Source of the DNA: Myxococcales bacterium | GTDB taxonomy: Bacteria > Lernaellota > Lernaellaia > Lernaellales > Lernaellaceae | Direction: 5' to 3' | Assembly (NCBI GenBank): GCA_012517325.1 | Contig: JAAYVF010000083.1 | Coordinates: 1 to 64,000 of the forward strand | DNA: 64,000 nt | Shown: positions 8,768 through 17,461 of the stretch, in pieces | How the letters are laid out: every line of letters begins with the position of its first letter | How positions within the stretch are numbered: the first letter of the stretch is position 1 | Notes under the pieces: model-generated | What the model saw: only the letters and a program-made list of their open reading frames with translations | Databases searched by the model: none | Told to the model about the DNA's origin: nothing | Made by a program: the position numbers and the translations under genes

Positions 8768-9400
8768 ATGGCCGAACAAACACCGAAAAGTCTCCGTTCC
8801 CATGACCGGCGACACGGCGTGACCGTCGCGCTGGCCTTCTTCATCTGGTTGCTGCCGCTGTTGGCCGCGGCCGATATCGTCGAACCCCAACCGAAGGATT
8901 CGAACATGGCGAACACCGTCTACGAATTCACCGCGAAAACCATTGCCGGCGAGGAAAAAAGCCTCGCCGATTACCGGGGCAAGGTCCTGTTAATCGTCAA
9001 CACCGCCAGCAAATGCGGGTTTACGCCGCAGTACGCCGGGCTCGAAAAACTCTATGAAAAATACAAGGATCGCGGCCTGGTCATTCTAGGGTTTCCCTGC
9101 AATCAGTTCCTCAGCCAGGAACCGGGCACGAACGAGGAAATCGCCAAATTCTGCTCGGTGAACTACGGCGTCACCTTTCCGATGTTCGCCAAAATCGACG
9201 TCAACGGCGAGGGGGCGCATCCACTGTACAAATTCCTGACCCGGGAACATCCGGGGCTCTTCGGCTCGGAAGCCATCAAGTGGAATTTCACCAAGTTCCT
9301 GATCGACCGCCAGGGCAAGCCGATCAAGCGCTACGCCCCCAGCACCAAGCCCGAGGAACTCGAAAAAGACATCGAGGCGCAACTGAACGCGGCGCAGTAA
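8768..9400 (+). CDS. Glutathione-peroxidase-family thiol peroxidase, probably exported
   Basis: A 210-residue thiol peroxidase that reduces H2O2 or lipid hydroperoxides, probably using thioredoxin like most bacterial Cys-type members (family knowledge). The tetrad is visible: Cys83 in SKCGFT, Gln113 in FPCNQF, and Trp172-Asn173 in KWNFTKF. Standard family members begin near the Met of MANTVYEF (residue 47). Here 46 extra residues include a hydrophobic stretch ([16 protein letters not shown]), suggesting export or membrane tethering. The ATG at 8768 has GAGGGG six bases upstream, which supports the long form. Confidence 0.88.
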   Translation: MAEQTPKSLRSHDRRHGVTVALAFFIWLLPLLAAADIVEPQPKDSNMANTVYEFTAKTIAGEEKSLADYRGKVLLIVNTASKCGFTPQYAGLEKLYEKYKDRGLVILGFPCNQFLSQEPGTNEEIAKFCSVNYGVTFPMFAKIDVNGEGAHPLYKFLTREHPGLFGSEAIKWNFTKFLIDRQGKPIKRYAPSTKPEELEKDIEAQLNAAQ

Positions 9401-9461
9401 CAGAAAAACGCTGCAATATGCTCGGCCGGACGGGTTGCGGTGCCTTATTAAAACGCGGCTT

Positions 9462-10679
9462 TCATTCTCGCAACCGCGCCAACAACAGCTTCAACGTATC
9501 CTCGATCAACGGCACCGCGCCGCCGCCGACGGACATCGAGCGTTCGTACCAGTAATTCGGATCGTTCCAGGCGGCGACCGGCAGCAGATAGCCCAATTCG
9601 TCGCAAGCCAGGTTGAGCACCCACGGATGCGGAGCCGCGAGCAACCGCTTGACGGCGAACCCGACCTCCGGCAACGCCTCGCCGGGCACGGTCGCCAAGG
9701 CGATCGGGCCCAGCCGACCGACGTTGACCTCGGTCGTCACGGTGCGCCGTTTGGCGTCGATCATCCAACGCGGCAGAATATTGAGCCGGCTCGCCAGGTA
9801 AAAGACCTTATTTTCCACCTGCACATCGAAGCTCTGATGGGCCGTCCGGATTTCGTCGACCGCCGTTTCCCGGCCGTTGTCATTCAGCCCCGCGACCACC
9901 AGGTCGGCGATCCGTCGCCCGAGCTGGGCGACGAACGGCTGACCGATCACGGGATCGAACGAACCGTCGTCGCGGCTTACCGCCCCGGTGACCATGCCGC
10001 CCAGCGCGTTTTGCACCAGCAGGGCGACGCCGCCGAAACGGCTTTCCAGCAGCGAGTTGGTCACACCCGGCCATTCGGCGCTGATCAGCCGGTTGGTATG
10101 GCCGAGAAATTCGGGGTGGCAGGCATAGTGATAACACAGCGCGATCGGTTTGCCACCCGGTTCCTCGAACCGCATGATCTGGATTTCGTTGTCCTTCAGC
10201 CCTGCCAACCGGACGTTGCGCGTCAGGCCCATCGCGGGCGCGCGAACCGCGGCGGCGATCAGCCGGGCCGGGCGCAAAGCGGCGATCGCCTCGCGAACGG
10301 CCGCCGCCGTGCGATCCACCACGTATTCCTGGTATTCCTCATCGAGGCCGCTACGCAGCGGGAGGCCGGCGATCATCGGGCCGAAAAAGCCCAGCGTGTC
10401 GGGACTGTCGTGCGTGTGGGTGGAGCAGACCCAAATCCGCCGCGGATCGGCCGCGGGCACGCGGTCGCGAATCCGCTGGACATAGCCGCGCATCAGCCCT
10501 ACCAGATCCAAGGCCGCGATGACCAGCGGCGCGCTGCCGTCGGAGATCGCCACGACGCGCGCCAGCAACGGATCGCGCACACCGACCGCGCACCGGTTGA
10601 CGCCGTGCCCGCCCAGGCGCAGGCCCAGGCGCAACGGCGTGATGTCCAGTTTCGCAGCGCCCGCCAGCAATCGGTTCAT
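9462..10679 (-). CDS. Neutral/alkaline ceramidase-like protein, short form without signal peptide
   Basis: A 405-residue protein resembling the N-terminal catalytic part of neutral/alkaline non-lysosomal ceramidases, which hydrolyse the amide bond of N-acyl sphingoids. Visible features are GAAKLDITP near the N-terminus and the zinc motif STHTHDSPD at about 93-101, comparable to the HTHSGP of the family. A second histidine-rich segment reads CYHYACHPEFLGHTNR. There is no signal peptide, unlike typical ceramidases, so it may act in the cytoplasm on another amide or lactone. The ATG at 10679 has GGGGGAAT upstream. It is transcribed divergently from the alpha-galactosidase. Confidence 0.72.
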   Translation of the reverse strand: MNRLLAGAAKLDITPLRLGLRLGGHGVNRCAVGVRDPLLARVVAISDGSAPLVIAALDLVGLMRGYVQRIRDRVPAADPRRIWVCSTHTHDSPDTLGFFGPMIAGLPLRSGLDEEYQEYVVDRTAAAVREAIAALRPARLIAAAVRAPAMGLTRNVRLAGLKDNEIQIMRFEEPGGKPIALCYHYACHPEFLGHTNRLISAEWPGVTNSLLESRFGGVALLVQNALGGMVTGAVSRDDGSFDPVIGQPFVAQLGRRIADLVVAGLNDNGRETAVDEIRTAHQSFDVQVENKVFYLASRLNILPRWMIDAKRRTVTTEVNVGRLGPIALATVPGEALPEVGFAVKRLLAAPHPWVLNLACDELGYLLPVAAWNDPNYWYERSMSVGGGAVPLIEDTLKLLLARLRE

Positions 10680-10772
10680 GAGATTCCCCCCGAACGGGTG
10701 ATTGGCCAAGTCATCGGAAAAATACTAAAGTGAGCCCGATTCCGTGTAAAGTTTGCAGATGGTTCGACTTGG

Positions 10773-10802
10773 TTGACAGATCTTCCGGCGCACGGATACA
10801 AA
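10773..10802 (+). promoter_or_regulatory. Candidate sigma-70 promoter for the alpha-galactosidase gene
   Basis: A perfect TTGACA (10773-10778), an 18-base spacer and TACAAA (10797-10802). Transcription would start near 10809, just before the GGAGG (10810-10814) that serves the GTG at 10820. This agrees with the chosen downstream start. Confidence 0.5.
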
Positions 10803-10819
10803 AACATCCGGAGGCTTCC

Positions 10820-12916
10820 GTGGAAATTAAAACTTCTTCGCTGCTCGTTCTCGCCGATCTGGAAAGCGGCGTCCGCGAAATCAAATCCTTACGCCTGGCC
10901 GATACCCGATTCGGACCGGTGACGGCCGCGGCGCGTTTCCGCTTCGGCGACGGACAGGCGCCGGCCGGCCGGATCCAGCCGACCACCCTCCTCGAGGAAT
11001 CGGGCGCCATCCGGCTCAACCTCGGTTGGCACGGACACAACATCACCGATCGGGTCACCATGCAAGTGCGGTGGCAACCGACGGAAGCGCCGGACGAGCC
11101 GTCCGGGCTGCTGATCACCGCGCAACTGACCAACGAGTCGGCCGCCCCGATCCAGTTGGATTCGCTGTCTCCGTTGTTGTACGAGGCCGGCCCGGAGGCT
11201 GAATTCCGGCTGGGTTATTCGCCGCTGGAGTGGAGCATTCTGCGCAACGGCTGGCAGAGCTGGTCGGCGACGCGCATGTTCCGCGCCACCGAAAAAAACG
11301 TGCCGCCGGTCTTCGATTGGCTGGCGGCCATGGAAGAGAACGTCGCCAACCTCAGCCCGAACAAGAAAGGCGTTTTCCTCGGCGAACAAGTGCTGCTCGT
11401 GCGCAACGTCAGCGGCGGCCAGAACCTGGTGCTGGGTTTTCTGACGGCCAAGCGCGCGTTCAGCGATTTGCGGCTGGAGATCAAACCCCGTCAGGCCAAG
11501 GTGGCGAAGCTCGAAGCCTGCTGCCGGTTCGACGGCATCCGCGTGGCGCCCGGCGAAACGATCGCCGCCGAACCCTTGTGGCTCTGCTACGGCGGGCACA
11601 ACGAAGATCCGCTGGACGCGTGGGCGGCGCGCAGCGGCCGCGCCATGGAAGCGCGCGTGCCCCGGCGTTCGCCGGTCGGCTGGTGCAGTTGGTACTACTT
11701 TTACACCAAGGTTTCCCAGGACACGTTTCTGGCCAACCTCGAAAAGCTGGCGGGCCTGCGCGAGGCGATGCAACTGGACGTGTTTCAACTGGACGACGGC
11801 TACCAGACCGCGATCGGCGACTGGCTGGACGTCAACGAAAAATTTCCGGACGGCTTGGCCTACCTGGTCGAACGGATTCGCGCGGCGGGCTTCAGCCCCG
11901 GCATCTGGACGGCGCCGTTCCTGGCCCATCCGAAAAGCCGGCTGGCCCGGGAGCATCCGGACTGGCTGCTCCGCAACCGGCGCGGCAAGCCGCTGTACGC
12001 GAATTACAACCCGATCTGGGATCCATGGACGAAAATTCGGGCGGTCGACCCGACGCATCCCGAAGTCCAGGAATGGCTGACCGACACCTTTGCGACGTTA
12101 CGCGGGATGGGCTGGGAATTTTTCAAAATCGATTTTCTGTACGCCGTGTCCCTGCCCGCCGAACGGCACGACCCGAGCCTGACGCGCGCCGGCGCCCTGC
12201 GCGCCGGACTGGAAGCGATCCGGCGCGGCGTGGGCCCGGAGCCGGTCATTTTGGGTTGCGGCTGTCCGCTGGGCCCGGCTGTCGGCATCGCCGATCTGAT
12301 GCGCATCGGCCCCGACGTGACGCCGCGCTGGACCAATCCGATGCGCTGGGTGCTGCGCGATCACAACTGCCTGAGCACGCGGCACGCCGTCCGCAACACC
12401 ATCCAACGGAATTTCCTACACCGCCGCTGGTGGATCAACGATCCCGACTGCGTGCTGGCGCGCGAAAATAAAAACAAGCTCACGCTGGACGAGGTGCGGA
12501 CCTTCGCCTCCCTGGCGGCGATTTCCGGCGGCATGTTCCTGCTCAGCGACGACATGACCGAATATCCGGAGGCGCGGCTGCAACTGGTGCGAACCGCCCT
12601 CGCCCACCGCACGCAAGGCATGCGCGTGCTCGACCCCGAGCGCGGCGAATTCCCCAGCCAGATGTTCGCCGCCACCGACCGGGGCTACCTGTTCCTGTAC
12701 ATCAATCACGACTCCGCCGAGATCAACCCGATTTTCGACTTGAAAGACGTGCTGCCGATCGAACAGCTCGCGCGGATCAGGCACGTCCGTGAAATCTGGC
12801 AGGACCGGCAACTCATTCACCAGGACGGCCTCATGCGTTTGGGACCGATTCCCAAGCACGGCTGCCGGTTCCTGGAAATTTTAACCGCCGAAAACGGAAT
12901 GGAACCGCATGGCTGA
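10820..12916 (+). CDS. GH36-type alpha-galactosidase (melibiase family)
   Basis: A 698-residue glycosidase expected to cleave alpha-1,6-galactosides by a retaining mechanism. An N-terminal beta-sandwich (about 1-270) precedes a TIM barrel that opens with WCSWYYFYTK (about 288). The likely nucleophile is Asp438 in FFKIDFLYA and the acid/base Asp499 in RIGPDVTPRW, placed as in GH36/GH-D enzymes. There is no signal peptide, so it acts in the cytoplasm. The GTG at 10820 is chosen because GGAGG sits five bases upstream and a TTGACA promoter lies just before it; an earlier in-frame start would lie upstream of that promoter. The stop overlaps the next gene by eight bases, implying co-translation. 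Confidence 0.88.
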   Translation: MEIKTSSLLVLADLESGVREIKSLRLADTRFGPVTAAARFRFGDGQAPAGRIQPTTLLEESGAIRLNLGWHGHNITDRVTMQVRWQPTEAPDEPSGLLITAQLTNESAAPIQLDSLSPLLYEAGPEAEFRLGYSPLEWSILRNGWQSWSATRMFRATEKNVPPVFDWLAAMEENVANLSPNKKGVFLGEQVLLVRNVSGGQNLVLGFLTAKRAFSDLRLEIKPRQAKVAKLEACCRFDGIRVAPGETIAAEPLWLCYGGHNEDPLDAWAARSGRAMEARVPRRSPVGWCSWYYFYTKVSQDTFLANLEKLAGLREAMQLDVFQLDDGYQTAIGDWLDVNEKFPDGLAYLVERIRAAGFSPGIWTAPFLAHPKSRLAREHPDWLLRNRRGKPLYANYNPIWDPWTKIRAVDPTHPEVQEWLTDTFATLRGMGWEFFKIDFLYAVSLPAERHDPSLTRAGALRAGLEAIRRGVGPEPVILGCGCPLGPAVGIADLMRIGPDVTPRWTNPMRWVLRDHNCLSTRHAVRNTIQRNFLHRRWWINDPDCVLARENKNKLTLDEVRTFASLAAISGGMFLLSDDMTEYPEARLQLVRTALAHRTQGMRVLDPERGEFPSQMFAATDRGYLFLYINHDSAEINPIFDLKDVLPIEQLARIRHVREIWQDRQLIHQDGLMRLGPIPKHGCRFLEILTAENGMEPHG

Positions 12917-14000
12917 TTTCGACGACTATCGCACCCGCAAAGCCGGCCAGGACCACCTGGTGCGCAATATCGTGGTCGTCGCGGTGGTGATGGCCGCCGC
13001 GTTCATCGGCGCGCTGCTGCTGGTCTCCGGCGAACAAACCGCGCCGACCGCCGACGAGAATGCCGCCGCGGCCTCGCCGCCGCCGGCGGAGGAATCGCCC
13101 ACGCCCGCGCCGAGTCCGACGCCCGCCGCGACGCCGGCCGGATCGCACGCTTTTTTCACCGACGGCAATCTGCAGGTCCTGGCTTTCCGGCTCAGCGGCT
13201 CGCTGGACGCGTCGCTGAAGGAAGCGCTGCCCGACGAATTGAAAGACCTCGCCACGCCGCTCGCCGGCCGCTTGTCGGAAGCCCTACGCTGGAAACTCGA
13301 CCCGCGCCGGGAATTGCGCCCGGGCGACGAGGCGAAAATCATCTTCAATCCGCAGGCGCGGACGGAACGCGCGCCGCTTTACGGTTTTCGTTACCGGAGC
13401 GGCCGCCTGGGCAAGGAATTGTTCTACGTCTACTTCCCCGACGCCAAGGGCAGCACGTCGTTCTACTTCGACAAGGAAGGCAACAGCATCGCTGAAACCA
13501 TCCAGCGACCGCCGCTCCGCAACGAGGACATGCAACTGGCCACCGTGCGCAACCTGGCCGACCGGGGCATGTTCTTCCAGACCGAGCCCGGCACCAAGGT
13601 GATCATGCCCTTCCCAGCCCGCGTTTTACGCCTCAACTGGGACCAGGAAAAACTGGGGCGTAGCGTGGAAGTGCGTTACATGGACAGCGGCGTCGTCGCC
13701 TGGTTCTGCCACCTGGAAGCGATCAGCGACGTCGTGCAGGAAGGCGCGATCATCAGCAGCGACACCGTCTTCGCCTCGACCGGCTCGACCGGCGACACCG
13801 CCAATCCCGGCTTGCTGTATCGTACGTTTCGCCAACCGGAAGGTGAAACGGCGCAGCCGATCAACCCGCTCGAGGTGCACGAAAAACAGAAATACCAATT
13901 GCCGGCCGCCGACCGCGTGCAATTCCTGGCGCTACGCACCAAGGTCGAACAACTGCTCGAAAAGGTCGCCGTGCCGCCGGCGGCGGCAAGCAAGGATTGA
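12909..14000 (+). CDS. Membrane-anchored degenerate LytM/M23-like protein
   Basis: A 363-residue protein with one membrane segment (about 20-42), a Pro/Thr/Ala-rich linker (about 50-80) and a globular domain outside the cytoplasm. Residues of about 225-325 follow the order of an M23/LytM fold (GTKVIMPFPARVLRLNW, then WFCHLEAI, then an AST-GSTGDT turn). However, the HxGxD and final HxH zinc ligands are absent: the position of HLHFE reads LLYRTF. It is therefore probably a catalytically dead LytM factor that binds peptidoglycan or regulates amidases (inference). It starts eight bases inside the alpha-galactosidase gene. Confidence 0.65.
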   Translation: MADFDDYRTRKAGQDHLVRNIVVVAVVMAAAFIGALLLVSGEQTAPTADENAAAASPPPAEESPTPAPSPTPAATPAGSHAFFTDGNLQVLAFRLSGSLDASLKEALPDELKDLATPLAGRLSEALRWKLDPRRELRPGDEAKIIFNPQARTERAPLYGFRYRSGRLGKELFYVYFPDAKGSTSFYFDKEGNSIAETIQRPPLRNEDMQLATVRNLADRGMFFQTEPGTKVIMPFPARVLRLNWDQEKLGRSVEVRYMDSGVVAWFCHLEAISDVVQEGAIISSDTVFASTGSTGDTANPGLLYRTFRQPEGETAQPINPLEVHEKQKYQLPAADRVQFLALRTKVEQLLEKVAVPPAAASKD

Positions 14001-14088
14001 CGAATCGGGCGGAATGACCGATCATTTGGTGAAAATTTATCCTGTGACAACAACGTAATTCCCTTGTGGGTGGAAGAGAAGCCAAGTG

Positions 14089-14667
14089 ATGAAATCGCCG
14101 CTTTTTCGCTTGAGCCTGTTCGCCATCCTGTTCGCCATCCTGGCGGTCGGCGGCTGCGTCGATCCCGTCTCGGTGGATGAAGCCGGACCCTGCGACAACA
14201 ATCGGGCGCCGCACGTGCGCAACCTCTCCCTCGTGGTGGATTCCTTCGCCGACGGCGACCTCAGCGGTCTGAACATCATCGAACCCAACGCCACCAACGG
14301 CCTCTACTATTTCAGCAAAAAAGACCGCGTCGTGGTCTGGTTCGAATTCAAAGACGCCGATTGCAATCTCGACGGCGGGGAAATCTATTGGGCGATGGAC
14401 GCCGACAACTTCGTTCCCGTGGAAGACGTCACGCTGGCCGACAGCGATTCGTGCTCCGGTCTGCAGTTCTGGCAATTCCTCCACGAAAACGTCGATCTCG
14501 AGCTGCCGCGCGGCTACGGCTACGAGATCCCCGTGACCAAGCTGAGCACGCTGGGCTGCGGCCAGCACACGTTCACCATCGGCATCAAGGACGCTTGCGA
14601 TCAGGCCAGTCAGGAAGCGCTGACGGCGGGGTTCTTCATTCCTTATTCCGACTGCACCCCGGATTGA
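14089..14667 (+). CDS. Predicted lipoprotein of unknown function
   Basis: A 192-residue lipoprotein. The signal peptide ends in the lipobox AVGGC, giving lipidation at Cys23. The mature part has several Cys residues (CDNN, DADCN, DSCSG, LGCGQH, DACDQ, SDCTPD) that could form disulfides in the periplasm. The middle resembles an Ig-like extracellular domain, with IGIKDACDQ near the end, but no family is recognised. ATG 14089 is preferred to the adjacent GTG 14086. It follows the LytM-like gene by 88 bases. Its 3' end overlaps the convergent SGNH hydrolase gene by 25 bases. Confidence 0.75.
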   Translation: MKSPLFRLSLFAILFAILAVGGCVDPVSVDEAGPCDNNRAPHVRNLSLVVDSFADGDLSGLNIIEPNATNGLYYFSKKDRVVVWFEFKDADCNLDGGEIYWAMDADNFVPVEDVTLADSDSCSGLQFWQFLHENVDLELPRGYGYEIPVTKLSTLGCGQHTFTIGIKDACDQASQEALTAGFFIPYSDCTPD

Positions 14668-15767
14668 TCGTCGGGGCGTCCATTCTCACTCATCGGCAAC
14701 AGCTCGGTTCCGGCTTTTCCCGGCGGACAGGCGGCGAATCCGGTTTGTTGCAGCCGCGCGAAAATCGCCTCGGCGATGCGCCGGTGGCCCAACGCGTTGG
14801 GATGGCCGCCGTCCTCGCCGAACAACGCTTCGCCCTTCTCCTGATCGACCTTCAGCGCCGAGAATAGATCCAGCAGCGGAATCTGGTCTTTCGACGCCGC
14901 GTAGCGGATGTACAGGTTAGCCAGCGGCTCGTCCTGGAACTGGTGCGGCAGCGTCAGCAGCAAACCGCAGAAACCTTTTTCTTTTCCCAGGCGATCGATC
15001 GCCTCGAGGTTGCGGATGAATTCGGGAGAGGGAACACGAAACGGATGTTTGCCCCTCCCGTCGACCTCGGTTCCGATTGCCATGCGGTTGGGAAACAGCC
15101 TTTTTTTAATGCCGGCGATCTCGAAATTGAGCCACTGATAGGAACGCAGGCCGTCCAGCGCGGATTGCGCGATCCAGACGAAGCGGTTGACGGCGGCCCG
15201 CTCGGCGTCGGTGACGCCGTTGGCGGCCGGCACGAAATCGTTGAAGCCGACGTAGACGACGACCCAATCGGGTTGCCACCGCCACAACTCGCGTTCGAGG
15301 TAGCGGCGCACCTGAAAAGACGTGTAACCCGGCACGCCGGCGTTGATGACCTGAACCGGCCGGCCGGGCAGCGCCTGGCGCAACCGGTTTTCCAGCACAT
15401 TGGCGTAGGTTTCCGCTCCCGCCACCCCGTCGCCGAACGTGCAGGAATCGCCGACCGCGATGACGCGGAATTCGCCCGGCCGCTTTTCCCGCGCCGCCGG
15501 ATCGTCGCGGAAGCCGTCGCCGTTGATCAGTTGGGTGATCTGGCCGGTCGGTTCGTCGGCGTCGCGGTTGGCGAACGGGCGCAGGCGCCAGAACCGCGCC
15601 GGGTCTTTTTCGTAGATCGGATTGATGGCGGAGCGGTTCCACCAGTAATCGCGCCCGAGAAACGACTCGTAAGAAAAGCCGGCCAGGCGCAAGCCGATTT
15701 CCGCGAGCATCAGGCCGACCAACAGGGGAACGAACGAATAAAGATAACGGCGGCGGCGCGGGCTCAC
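14643..15767 (-). CDS. Membrane-anchored SGNH/GDSL-family hydrolase
   Basis: A 374-residue serine hydrolase or acyltransferase-like protein with one N-terminal membrane segment (about 8-25), the rest probably periplasmic. SGNH blocks are visible: AVGDSCTFGDG (catalytic Ser), GFNDF (block III Asn) and EDGGHPNALGH (Asp and His of block V). The GTG at 15767 overlaps the carbamoyltransferase stop as GTGA and is preceded by GGAAGGAAGG, so the two are translationally coupled. SGNH hydrolases next to NodU-type carbamoyltransferases are common in exopolysaccharide loci, so a role in adding or removing an acyl group on a glycan is likely. Confidence 0.85.
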   Translation of the reverse strand: MSPRRRRYLYSFVPLLVGLMLAEIGLRLAGFSYESFLGRDYWWNRSAINPIYEKDPARFWRLRPFANRDADEPTGQITQLINGDGFRDDPAAREKRPGEFRVIAVGDSCTFGDGVAGAETYANVLENRLRQALPGRPVQVINAGVPGYTSFQVRRYLERELWRWQPDWVVVYVGFNDFVPAANGVTDAERAAVNRFVWIAQSALDGLRSYQWLNFEIAGIKKRLFPNRMAIGTEVDGRGKHPFRVPSPEFIRNLEAIDRLGKEKGFCGLLLTLPHQFQDEPLANLYIRYAASKDQIPLLDLFSALKVDQEKGEALFGEDGGHPNALGHRRIAEAIFARLQQTGFAACPPGKAGTELLPMSENGRPDDQSGVQSE

Positions 15768-17458
15768 GTGCCTTCCTTCCGCACCAGATAATCGCCGATC
15801 GCCAGCGCGTCGATTCCGGTGGACGCAAAACAGCGCAGCGCGTCGGCGGGCGTGCAGACGATCGGTTCGCCCATCACATTGAAGCTCGTGTTGAGCACCG
15901 CCGGCACGCCGGTCAACGCGGCGAATTCCGCGATCAGCCGGTGATAGCGCGGCTGCCGGGCCGCCGCCACCGTTTGGAGGCGGCTCGAGCCGTCGACGTG
16001 CACCACCGCGCCCAACCGATCGCGCCATGCCGCGCGAACGGGAAAGGCCAGCAACATATCGGGGCTGGGGCGGCCGCCGGTTTCGAACAGCTCGGCGGCA
16101 CGCTCCTCCAGGATGCTCGGGCCAAACGGCCGATAGGGTTCGCGGTGTTTGACGCGTGCATTCAGCCGGTCTTTCGTTTCCGCCCGGCGCGGATCGGCCA
16201 GGATGCTGCGGTTGCCCAGCGCGCGCGGGCCGCTCTCCAACCGGTCCTGAAACCAGCCGACGATTTGATCCGCCGCCAGCAAAGCGGCCGCGCGCCGTTC
16301 GATGTCCGGCGTTTTTTCGTAGCGCAGCCCCGCCGCCTGGAGGGCCGCCTCGATTTCCGCCGCCGAATATTCCGGGCCCAGAAACGGCGCCGGCATGATT
16401 TCGCGGCCGGTACCGCCGAAGCCGGCGCGTTCGGCCCACAGCGCCGCGCCGGCGGCAGCTCCGGCGTCGTAGGCGGCGGGCGGGATGTAGAGGTCGTCGA
16501 GCAATCCCGAGGCGACGATCCGACCGTTGGCCACGCAGTTGAGCGCGACGCCGCCGGACATCGCCAGCCGGCGGATGCCGTGGCGGCTCGTCATCTCCGC
16601 GATCAGTTGCAGCAGAACTTCCTCGGTCACCGCCTGCAGGGCGTGGGCCACGGCGCGGTGCCGGTCGTCGAGCGGTTCATCCGGACGGCGCGGCGGCCCG
16701 AACGTCTTTTCCCAGCGCTTGCCGAACCAGCGCCGGCGGGCGCGATGGTAATCGAAATAGTCCATATCGGCGCGCAGGACGCCGTCACCGACGTAACGGA
16801 TCACGCGCCGCATCGCCGGGACGAAGACCGGCTCGCCGTAAGGCGCCAGCCCCATCACCTTGCCTTCGTCCGAATTCTGGCGGTAACCGAGCCACTCGGT
16901 CGCCGTGCACCAGAGCAGCCCCAGGCTATGCGGGTAATAGGTCCAGGCCAGCGGCCGGATCGCCTCGCCTTCGTGGAGGGCGACCAGCGTCGAGGCGATC
17001 TCGCCGTTGCCGTCGACCACCAGCACCAGCGAACGGTCGAAGGGCGAATGAAACGCCGCGTGATAGGCGTGCGCCAGATGGTGCGGAGCGAAAAAGAATG
17101 GGCCTCGATAACCGTAGCGCGCGGCGAATTCGCGCCGGACGCCGGCCAGTTTGAACAGATTGCCGGCCTGGACCCGGCGGACGTTTTCGAGCGTGTCGGG
17201 CAGCCCGGCGACGGTCTGCCCCAGGCGCCGCGCCAGACCGAGCCACGGCCGCCAGTAGAACGCCACGCCGCCGACCTCGCGCATGGTCAGCCCGGCCCGC
17301 CGCAGGCACCAGGCAATCGCGCACTCCGGCCAGGCGGTCGTGTGCTTTTCGCGCCGGAAGCGTTCTTCCTCGGCGAATGCCGCCAGCTTGCCGTCGATCA
17401 ACAGCGCGGCCGCGGTGTCGTGGATGTAAGCGTTGAAACCGAGGATCGCGCGGGACAT
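15764..17458 (-). CDS. Carbamoyltransferase of the NodU/CmcH family
   Basis: A 564-residue enzyme that transfers a carbamoyl group from carbamoyl phosphate, through carbamoyl-adenylate, to a hydroxyl, usually on a sugar. The N-terminal Kae1-like domain starts FNAYIHDTAAALLIDG and includes AHAYHAAF and MSGGVALNCVANGRIV. The C-terminal YrdC-like part contains GPRALGNRSILADPR, EPYRPFGPSIL and VLNTSFNVMGEPIV, which are typical family signatures. The length matches the family (550-610). It lies between the six-hairpin glycosidase (three-base gap) and the SGNH hydrolase (GTGA overlap). The three genes likely modify one surface or exported glycan; the acceptor cannot be read from sequence. Confidence 0.92.
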   Translation of the reverse strand: MSRAILGFNAYIHDTAAALLIDGKLAAFAEEERFRREKHTTAWPECAIAWCLRRAGLTMREVGGVAFYWRPWLGLARRLGQTVAGLPDTLENVRRVQAGNLFKLAGVRREFAARYGYRGPFFFAPHHLAHAYHAAFHSPFDRSLVLVVDGNGEIASTLVALHEGEAIRPLAWTYYPHSLGLLWCTATEWLGYRQNSDEGKVMGLAPYGEPVFVPAMRRVIRYVGDGVLRADMDYFDYHRARRRWFGKRWEKTFGPPRRPDEPLDDRHRAVAHALQAVTEEVLLQLIAEMTSRHGIRRLAMSGGVALNCVANGRIVASGLLDDLYIPPAAYDAGAAAGAALWAERAGFGGTGREIMPAPFLGPEYSAAEIEAALQAAGLRYEKTPDIERRAAALLAADQIVGWFQDRLESGPRALGNRSILADPRRAETKDRLNARVKHREPYRPFGPSILEERAAELFETGGRPSPDMLLAFPVRAAWRDRLGAVVHVDGSSRLQTVAAARQPRYHRLIAEFAALTGVPAVLNTSFNVMGEPIVCTPADALRCFASTGIDALAIGDYLVRKEGT

Positions 17459-17461
17459 GGA

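Noticed and set aside
10755-10790. GGTTCGA-like sequence as part of a tRNA gene
   Set aside because: No acceptor stem, anticodon arm or CCA context can be folded around it; it belongs to the alpha-galactosidase promoter region.
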